Shown in pieces: positions 15,735-21,996 of a stretch of DNA of 24,278 bases; positions within the stretch are counted from its first letter, which is position 1, and each line of letters begins with the position of its first letter. Source of the stretch: a virus. The notes below the pieces were generated by a model, which was not told the DNA's origin, searched no databases, and saw only the letters and a program-made list of their open reading frames with translations. The DNA lies in the IMG/VR virus record IMGVR_UViG_3300000576_000009, positions 13,358 through 37,635 of that record; one strand, 5' to 3'. Both the position numbers and the translations under genes were made by a program.

Positions 15735-16727
15735 ATGGCAATAAAGAAAAAAAGTTTTTCAGATATAAAAGATAAATACTCTAAAAAAGCTATCTATAAG
15801 AAACAAGAATTTTATAATATAGGTGAAGCTTTTTTAGATGCAGTAGGTATATCAGGACCTGCTATGGGACAAATCAATATGTTTATAGGACACTCAGACA
15901 CTGGTAAGACAACGGCTTTAATTAAAACAGCGGTAGATGCTCAAAAAAGAGGTGAGTTACCTGTGATAATATTAACAGAACAGAAATGGTCTTTTGAATA
16001 TGCTAAATTATTAGGATTTGAATGTGAACAGGTAGTTGATGAGGAAACTGGTGAGATTACTTGGGACGGTAATTTTTTAATGAATAATGACTTCGATTAT
16101 ATAGAACAAGTTACTGACTACATTAATGAACTTTTAGATGCTCAAAAAAGCGGTGATTTACCCTATAATCTTCTATTCATATGGGATTCGGTAGGTTCTA
16201 TACCTTGTAAATTAACATTTGATGGTAAAGGAGGTAAACAACATACAGCAGGAGTTTTAGCCGACAAAATAGGTATGGGTTTAAACCAAAGAATTACAAA
16301 ATCTAGAAAGGCTAGTTCTGAATTCACAAATAGTATGGTCGTAGTTAACCAGCCTTGGGTTGAATTACCTGACAATCCATTCGGACAACCTAAAATAAAA
16401 CCAAAAGGAGGTGAGGCAATATACTTAAATTCAGGAGCAGTATTTTTATTTGGCAATCAAAAAAATGCAGGTACTTCTCAAATTTCAGCTACCAAAGACA
16501 GTAGAAAAGTTAAGTTTGGTATGAGAACAAAAGTAAGTTTACTTAAAAACCATTTACAAGGTTTATCGTATCAAGATGGTAAAATTATTATAACCCCTCA
16601 TGGATTCTTAAAAGGTAAAAACACTAATGAAGAAAAGAAAAGTATTACAGAATACAAAGAAAAATATGCTGATTATTGGAAGCAAATGTTAGGAACAGAA
16701 GGTGATTTTAAATTAGAATATGAGTAA
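15735..16727 (+). CDS. uvsX: UvsX, RecA-like recombinase
   Basis: 330 aa (T4 UvsX is about 390). A RecA-family ATPase that forms filaments on ssDNA and drives strand exchange and recombination-dependent replication. Walker A is GHSDTGKT at 52-59. A candidate catalytic glutamate is in LTEQKW (80-85), and Walker B is LLFIWDS at 146-152. The NQPW segment (205-208) matches the RecA/UvsX L2 entry. GGEAIYLNSGAVFLFG (225-240) and LLKNH.QG fit the core fold. The lysine-rich N-terminus would form the protomer interface. The final ATGAGTAA is shared with the next ORF: rnh starts inside the last codons (8-nt overlap), so the two are coupled. It sits with gp32 and gp41, the normal partners in this pathway. 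No UvsY-like loader is recognised in the window. Confidence 0.9.
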   Translation: MAIKKKSFSDIKDKYSKKAIYKKQEFYNIGEAFLDAVGISGPAMGQINMFIGHSDTGKTTALIKTAVDAQKRGELPVIILTEQKWSFEYAKLLGFECEQVVDEETGEITWDGNFLMNNDFDYIEQVTDYINELLDAQKSGDLPYNLLFIWDSVGSIPCKLTFDGKGGKQHTAGVLADKIGMGLNQRITKSRKASSEFTNSMVVVNQPWVELPDNPFGQPKIKPKGGEAIYLNSGAVFLFGNQKNAGTSQISATKDSRKVKFGMRTKVSLLKNHLQGLSYQDGKIIITPHGFLKGKNTNEEKKSITEYKEKYADYWKQMLGTEGDFKLEYE

Positions 16728-17724
16728 TATTAAAACTTTAGTTGTAGACGGAAATAACTTAATTAAAATTGGGTTTCACGGACTAAAAAACTACTATCAC
16801 AAAAAAGAACATATTGGTGCTATGTTTCACTTTATGAACACACTGAGAAGAATGATAGATAATAATAACTATGATAAGGTGGTAGTTTTTTGGGATGGTG
16901 AAGATAATAGGAACCATAGAAAATTATTTTATCCTGAATATAAGGCTAATAGAGAAGAAGGTTCTGAAGATTTTAAAGAAATTTCTATCACTAAACAGAA
17001 AAAAAGAGTGATGGAATATTTGGAAGAAGTATATGTTAGACAATTAATTGTTGATGGGCATGAAAGTGACGATTTAATAGCATATTATTGTCAAAAAGCA
17101 GTTAATGAAAAAATAACAATATTTAGTGGAGATTCCGATTTATTACAACTTATCAACGAAAGAGTTTCAGTTTACGAACCTAAAAGTAAGTTAACTTATA
17201 ATCATGGGGATTTTATTAAAATAAAAGATTATTTGTATATACCACATCAAAACATATCTACTTTAAAAATACTTAATGGTGATAGTAGTGATAATATTGA
17301 AGGGATATATTATATGGGTTATAAAACTATTAAAAAATTATTCCCTGAAATTACATCAGAAGTTATTAGTTTAGACTATATAATTGACAAAGCAAAACAA
17401 ATGCACCTAAAAGATAAAAATAATAGAGCTTTACAGAATTTATTATCAGGTAAAACAAAAAGTAAAATTTTAGGTGAAGAATTTTTTGATATTAACAAAA
17501 AATTAATAGATTTGTCAGAACCTTTAGTTTCTGAAGATGCTAAAATACTAGTGGAAGAATTAATAATAGAATCTTTAGATAGTGAAGGTAGGTCTAGTAG
17601 AAACCTAATGAAAATGATGAACAAAGATGGTATTTTTAAGTTTTTACCTAAAAATAATGATTGGACATATTTTTTTAGTCCTTTTTTAAAACTTAGTAGA
17701 AAAGAAAAAAATAGAAAAAATTAA
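16720..17724 (+). CDS. rnh: RNase H / 5'-3' exonuclease of the FEN (T4 Rnh) family
   Basis: 334 aa (T4 RNase H is 305). It removes RNA primers and adjacent DNA from lagging-strand fragments with a 5'-nuclease activity. The acidic metal ligands are in place: VVDGNNL (D10), VFWDGE (D59), DGHESDDL (E115, D117, D118), FSGDSDLL (D138, D140) and LNGDSSDNIEGI (D188, D191). The arch segment HRKLFYPEYKANR (67-79) is typical of this family. A helix-three-turn-helix follows (DNIEGIYYMGYKTIKKLF, 191-208). The C-terminal 100 residues are less conserved and end in a basic tail (SRKEKNRKN), where the T4 enzyme contacts gp32 and DNA. It overlaps uvsX by 8 nt. All catalytic positions seen in T4 Rnh have counterparts, so it should be active. 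Confidence 0.9.
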   Translation: MSNIKTLVVDGNNLIKIGFHGLKNYYHKKEHIGAMFHFMNTLRRMIDNNNYDKVVVFWDGEDNRNHRKLFYPEYKANREEGSEDFKEISITKQKKRVMEYLEEVYVRQLIVDGHESDDLIAYYCQKAVNEKITIFSGDSDLLQLINERVSVYEPKSKLTYNHGDFIKIKDYLYIPHQNISTLKILNGDSSDNIEGIYYMGYKTIKKLFPEITSEVISLDYIIDKAKQMHLKDKNNRALQNLLSGKTKSKILGEEFFDINKKLIDLSEPLVSEDAKILVEELIIESLDSEGRSSRNLMKMMNKDGIFKFLPKNNDWTYFFSPFLKLSRKEKNRKN

Positions 17725-17736
17725 ACAAAATGTAAA

Positions 17737-18189
17737 ATGAGAGAGGGTAAAAAAACCAAAATGGAGTTTTTAATCAAATTAAATAATGATATAATAATTC
17801 AAAGAATTTTTAATGTAATTGGTTATAATGATGATTCAGTAGAAAGTATAGATTTATACGAAGTATTTAAAGGTATTAGTGATGATATCGAAGAAAAAAT
17901 GAAAATAAATAGTGTATACTATTTACTTGATAATCAATCATATATAGAATCGGAAGAAAATTATTTAAATACAAATAAAACTGAAGAAAATGAAACATTC
18001 CATATTTATTTAAAAGATGTTAAAGGTAATGTTTTAATGGAAAGTGGGTTTGACGGTAAGAAATTTCCACCAGAAATTAGATATAGCCTAGACATAAGAC
18101 CTAAAGTAAGGGGGTATTTAAGAGATATTACAGTTACTTTGGCTAGTGAAAACGAAGATTTAGAATTTAACTATATAAAAAATAAATAA
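17737..18189 (+). CDS. Unknown protein in the replication operon
   Basis: 150 aa from the first ATG; a second in-frame ATG at 17761 (142 aa, MEFLIKLNNDIIIQRIFNVI) is equally plausible, because both have A-rich upstream sequence and neither has a Shine-Dalgarno. I do not recognise the family. Visible parts are an N-terminal strand-helix segment, a helix with DLYEVFKGISDDIEEKM, a charged central region, and a beta-rich C-terminus with DVKGNVLMESGFDGKKFP and IRPKVRGYLRDITVTL. There is no membrane segment and no cysteine. It lies 12 nt after rnh and 3 nt before gp41, so it is expressed with the replisome genes. A helicase-loader role (gp59 position) is possible by context only; the sequence shows no gp59 signature that I can identify. 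Confidence 0.8.
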   Translation: MREGKKTKMEFLIKLNNDIIIQRIFNVIGYNDDSVESIDLYEVFKGISDDIEEKMKINSVYYLLDNQSYIESEENYLNTNKTEENETFHIYLKDVKGNVLMESGFDGKKFPPEIRYSLDIRPKVRGYLRDITVTLASENEDLEFNYIKNK

Positions 18190-18192
18190 TAC

Positions 18193-19566
18193 ATGGATAA
18201 TAAAAACAATTTCGGTTACTTAGGTAAAGACTTTCAGAAACAATTGATACATAATATCATTGACGATAAAACATTTGCACAATCAATTAGTCAAGTTATT
18301 AAACCAAAATATTTTGACAATAAATATTTTTCAACTATAATGCAATTGATTAATGATTATTATAAAAAATATGAAACAACTCCTAATTATAAAACTTTAA
18401 AACAATTAGCTAAGTCAGAATTATCCTCTGACTTAGCAATTAAAATGGTTGTCGATACACTTAATTCTATCAGTAAAGTTAATAACGAATCTAGAGATTT
18501 TATTCAAGAAAAGTCATTGAATTTCTGTAAGCAACAAGAACTTCAAAAAGCCATGATTAATGCTCAAAGCATGATTGATGAGGGTGATTTTGAAAATTAT
18601 AATAAGGTATCCGAAATAGTAAATAAGGCTTTAGAGATTGGTAAAATTGAAAAAGGTACTTCAGATGTCTTCAATAATTTAATGGATGTTCTTAGTGACG
18701 ATTATAGAGAACCCATACCTACTGGTATTAATGGTATAGACAAATTATTAAAAGGTGGTTTGGGTAAAGGAGAGATTGGACTTATATTAGCACCTACAGG
18801 TGTTGGTAAAACTTCTATATTATCTAAATTTGCTAATAACGCATTTAATAATGGTTATAATGTTTTACAAATATTTTTTGAAGATAATCCTAAAATTATA
18901 CAAAGAAAACATTTTACTATGTGGACAGGTATATCACCAGACGATTTATCAAAACATAGAGATGAAGTAATTTCTAAAGTTAATCATATTAAAGAAAGTT
19001 CTGAAAATAGGTTAACACTAAAAAAATTACCTTCAGACACTATGAGTATGTCCCAAATAAAAAATGAAATTAGACGTATGATTAATGATGGTCAACATAT
19101 TGATATGATAGTATTAGACTACATTGATTGTGTTGTTTCTGAAAACGGAGAAGGTAATGATTATAAAAATGAAGGTCCTATAATGAGAAGTTTTGAAGCT
19201 ATGTGTGGAGAATTGAATGTTGCTGGATGGTCTGCTGTACAGGGAGGTCGAGAAGCTATATCTGCTGATGTGGTTAAACTACACCAAATGGGAGGTTCAA
19301 TAAAGAAAGCACAAGTAGGTCATGTTATCATATCTATAGCCAAAACTTTAGAACAAAAAGAAGCTGATTTGGCGACTATAGCAATGGTAAAATCTAGAAT
19401 AGGTAAAGATGGTGTTGTTTTCCAAAACTGTAAATTTAATAACAAATTATTAGAAATCGACGTTGAGGATTCAGATATCATGTCAGATGTTCCAGATAAT
19501 CAGGATGATAGAGCTAGAGACAGGATTAGGCAATTAATGAGACAATCCGCCACAGAAGATAATTAA
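18193..19566 (+). CDS. 41: gp41-like replicative DNA helicase (DnaB family)
   Basis: 457 aa (T4 gp41 is 475). A hexameric 5'-3' helicase that unwinds the fork and partners with primase. The N-terminal 1-150 is the helical collar domain (FQKQLIHNIIDDKTFAQSIS). The RecA-like motor starts at TGINGIDKLLKGGLGKGEI. Walker A is APTGVGKTS at 200-208. The catalytic glutamate is in IFFED (E230), and Walker B is MIVLDYID at 305-312. The H4 loop is SAVQGGRE (347-354), and the arginine finger is in MVKSRIGKDG (398-407). The acidic and Gln/Arg-rich tail (DDRARDRIRQLMRQ) could be the primase or polymerase contact. It is the last gene of the replication island, 3 nt after the previous stop and 9 nt before a terminator stem. 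All motor motifs look intact. Confidence 0.92.
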   Translation: MDNKNNFGYLGKDFQKQLIHNIIDDKTFAQSISQVIKPKYFDNKYFSTIMQLINDYYKKYETTPNYKTLKQLAKSELSSDLAIKMVVDTLNSISKVNNESRDFIQEKSLNFCKQQELQKAMINAQSMIDEGDFENYNKVSEIVNKALEIGKIEKGTSDVFNNLMDVLSDDYREPIPTGINGIDKLLKGGLGKGEIGLILAPTGVGKTSILSKFANNAFNNGYNVLQIFFEDNPKIIQRKHFTMWTGISPDDLSKHRDEVISKVNHIKESSENRLTLKKLPSDTMSMSQIKNEIRRMINDGQHIDMIVLDYIDCVVSENGEGNDYKNEGPIMRSFEAMCGELNVAGWSAVQGGREAISADVVKLHQMGGSIKKAQVGHVIISIAKTLEQKEADLATIAMVKSRIGKDGVVFQNCKFNNKLLEIDVEDSDIMSDVPDNQDDRARDRIRQLMRQSATEDN

Positions 19567-19575
19567 AATTAAAAT

Positions 19576-19608
19576 TCCCTAACTAAAATTAAGTTAGGGA
19601 TTTTTTTT
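19576..19608 (+). terminator. Strong intrinsic terminator closing the replication island
   Basis: TCCCTAACT (19576-19584) and AGTTAGGGA (19592-19600) form a perfect 9-bp stem with a 7-nt loop, followed by eight T residues. A late-type box for gp25 begins 19 nt further on. Confidence 0.92.
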
Positions 19609-19626
19609 ACTATTTTATTGTTTGTA

Positions 19627-19644
19627 CTATATTTATTATTAAAA
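19627..19644 (+). promoter_or_regulatory. Putative late promoter box upstream of gp25
   Basis: CTATATTTATTATTAAAA lies just after the terminator of the replication island and ends 4 nt before the gp25 ATG at 19649. It differs from the 1426 box at one position. No TTG/TAnnTTTG pair is present here, so the structural genes restart from a different promoter class. Confidence 0.6.
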
Positions 19645-19648
19645 ACTT

Positions 19649-20104
19649 ATGAGTAGGACTTATGGTATAAATTTTCCTTTTAGAGAAAGTAGTGTTGGTA
19701 AATACTTTTCTTTATCAGAAAATAAATTAGATGAGATACGTTCTAATTTATTACATTTAATATTGACTAGAAAAGGAAGTAGATTTTTTTTACCTGATTT
19801 CGGTACTAGAATATATGAATTCATATTTGAACCTATGGATAGTTTAACATTTTCACAAATAGAATCGGATATTTATGATTCTGTGGAAAAATACATACCT
19901 AATTTACAAATAAACGATATTACAATAGAAGAATTTAATGCTGATGAGGACACTATAAACCCTGAAGATTTAACTCAAATTGATGATAGAGTTTTTAGAG
20001 TTGCTGATAGAAGTGCTGAACAATATACAGCTAAACTAAAAATAGATTTTACTGTTAACGATTCTACTTTTCAGACTAAAGATTTTATAATAATTAATAT
20101 TTAA
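19649..20104 (+). CDS. 25: Baseplate wedge protein gp25
   Basis: 151 aa (T4 gp25 is 132). A wedge component at the core of contractile injection systems; it starts sheath polymerisation around the tube. The gp25 core is clear: INFPF (7-11), then a helix DEIRSNLLHLILTRKGSRFF (28-47), LPDFGTRIYEFIFEP (48-62), and a long helix ending in EKYIPNLQINDITIE. The family 'EPR' patch reads EPM here. The C-terminal strands (RSAEQYTAKLKIDFTVND) give the extra length. The former name 'gp25-like lysozyme' is misleading; no catalytic site is seen. It opens the second baseplate block, 5 nt from gp6, as in T4 and many other myoviruses where gp25 precedes gp6. Confidence 0.92.
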   Translation: MSRTYGINFPFRESSVGKYFSLSENKLDEIRSNLLHLILTRKGSRFFLPDFGTRIYEFIFEPMDSLTFSQIESDIYDSVEKYIPNLQINDITIEEFNADEDTINPEDLTQIDDRVFRVADRSAEQYTAKLKIDFTVNDSTFQTKDFIIINI

Positions 20105-20108
20105 TAAT

Positions 20109-21935
20109 ATGAGCAATAGAAAAATATCGTACACAGACAGAGATTTCGCATCACTTAGACAAGATTTAATAGATTATACACAACAATATTATCCAGATTT
20201 AATAAATAACTTTAATGATGCATCATTATTCTCAGTTTTTTTAGATTTGAATGCAGGTATAGGGGATAATTTACACCATCATATTGACAGGTCTTTACAA
20301 GAAACTGTTTTACAATACGCACAACAAAAAAGCTCTATATTTAATATAGCTAGGACTTATGGATTGAAAATACCTGGGGTTAGACCTTCAATATCTTTAG
20401 TAGATATATCTATAACAGTTCCAGCTTTTGGAGATGCTGAGGATGATAGATACTTAGGTATATTAAGAGCAGGTTCACAATTTTTGGGTGCTGGGGAAAT
20501 ATTTGAAGTGCCTAATGATGTTAATTTTGGGAGTCAATTTAATAGTCAAGGATTCCCTAACAGAATTAAAATACCTAATTTTGATGCTAATAATAGACTT
20601 ATAAATTATACCATAACAAAAAGAGAAGTAGTAGTAAATGGAGTTACTAAAATTTTTAAAAGAGTTATTAATACGCCAGATGCTGTACCTTTCTTTGAAT
20701 TCTTTCTACCTGAAAAAAATGTTGTAAGTATCACTTCTGTAATAGAAAAAGAAGGTGTTAATTATCAATCTCCACCATCATACGACGAATTTTTCAATGA
20801 AAATAATAGATGGTATGAGGTTGATGCTTTAGCTGAAGATAGGATTTTTATTGAAGACCCAACAAAGCAAAGCGATAGCCCAGGTATTAAAGTAGGTAGA
20901 TATATACAAACTGATACTAGGTTTATAAGTGAATATACGCCAGAGGGTTATTGTAAATTAACTTTTGGTGGTAGTAAAACTACACCAGAAGAACAATTAA
21001 ACTCGTTTACAAATTCAAATATACCGATAAATATATCAGAATTTCAGAATAATATAGGTTTAGGTACAACGGTAAAACCTAACACTACTTTATTTATTAA
21101 ATATAGAGTAGGTGGTGGTAGAAATAGTAATGTAGGGGTTAATGTTATAAATCAGGTAGGTAACATAAATTTTGCAATATCTGGACCATCTAATTCCATA
21201 AATAGAAATGTAATTAACAGTATTTCAGTTAATAATGTTACCGCAGCTATAGGTGGTGGCGATTTACCTACAACTGAAGAAGTTAGACATATGACTACTT
21301 TTAATTTTGCGGCACAAAAAAGAGCTGTAACGATAGATGATTATAATTCACTTATCAGGACTATGCCTAGTAGATTTGGCGCACCAGCAAAGGCATCAAT
21401 AAAAGAGGTGGATAATAAAATAATCATAGAAATACTTTCTATAGATAATAACGGTAAACTTACACAAGAGGTTTCTAACACATTAAAAAACAATATAACC
21501 ACATATCTATCCAATTATAGAATGATTAACGACTACATATCTATTAGGAGTGCTAAAGTAGTTGACATATCATTTGAAATAGATGTTATATTGGAAACTG
21601 ATGAGTCTCAATCTGAAACAATATCAAATATAATAAATTCATTAAACAATTATTTAAATCCTCAAAGACAAAATTTAGGACAAAATGTGAATGTTAGTGA
21701 TATAAATAGATTCATACAAGATATACCTAATATATATTCAGTTTCAGATATAAAAATATTCAACAAAGTAGGGGGTCAATACAGTAGTTCTGAAACGACT
21801 AATCCTTATATTGATGAAGAAACTAGAGAAATTAGAATTATAGATGGGACTATATTCGCAGATTCTAATGAAGTATACCAAATTAGATTCCCAAATAAAG
21901 ATATTAATGTAAGAGTTAAGACGATAAACGATTAA
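20109..21935 (+). CDS. 6: Baseplate wedge protein gp6 (baseplate J-like)
   Basis: 608 aa (T4 gp6 is 660). It forms the ring of wedge dimers that controls baseplate opening. The N-terminus is diagnostic: YTDRDFASLRQDLIDYTQQY (8-27), then FNDASLFSVFLDLNAGIGDN and a helix through YAQQKSSIFNIARTYGLKI (about 70-88). The baseplate-J core is at about 387-415 (TTEEVRHMTTFNFAAQKRAV followed by T-I-D-D-Y-N-S-L-I), and the C-terminal domain has repeated beta-alpha units up to the final strand. The middle (180-330) is a larger beta insertion. It directly follows gp25 with a 4-nt gap, so the two are co-expressed. The gp25-gp6 pair is the most reliable anchor for calling this a contractile-tail module. Confidence 0.92.
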   Translation: MSNRKISYTDRDFASLRQDLIDYTQQYYPDLINNFNDASLFSVFLDLNAGIGDNLHHHIDRSLQETVLQYAQQKSSIFNIARTYGLKIPGVRPSISLVDISITVPAFGDAEDDRYLGILRAGSQFLGAGEIFEVPNDVNFGSQFNSQGFPNRIKIPNFDANNRLINYTITKREVVVNGVTKIFKRVINTPDAVPFFEFFLPEKNVVSITSVIEKEGVNYQSPPSYDEFFNENNRWYEVDALAEDRIFIEDPTKQSDSPGIKVGRYIQTDTRFISEYTPEGYCKLTFGGSKTTPEEQLNSFTNSNIPINISEFQNNIGLGTTVKPNTTLFIKYRVGGGRNSNVGVNVINQVGNINFAISGPSNSINRNVINSISVNNVTAAIGGGDLPTTEEVRHMTTFNFAAQKRAVTIDDYNSLIRTMPSRFGAPAKASIKEVDNKIIIEILSIDNNGKLTQEVSNTLKNNITTYLSNYRMINDYISIRSAKVVDISFEIDVILETDESQSETISNIINSLNNYLNPQRQNLGQNVNVSDINRFIQDIPNIYSVSDIKIFNKVGGQYSSSETTNPYIDEETREIRIIDGTIFADSNEVYQIRFPNKDINVRVKTIND

Positions 21936-21975
21936 TTTACATTTTATTTTAAAATACTAAATTTCCATAAAATAA

Positions 21976-21990
21976 CTATTTATAATAAAA
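21976..21990 (+). promoter_or_regulatory. Putative late promoter box upstream of the gp7-position gene
   Basis: CTATTTATAATAAAA is a shorter version of the box (lacking the ATA of CTATATTT and one T before the A run), ending 6 nt before the ATG at 21997. The 61-nt gap after gp6 holds only this and a weak AT-only hairpin (ATTTT...AAAAT), with no convincing terminator. Confidence 0.45.
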
Positions 21991-21996
21991 GTTTTT

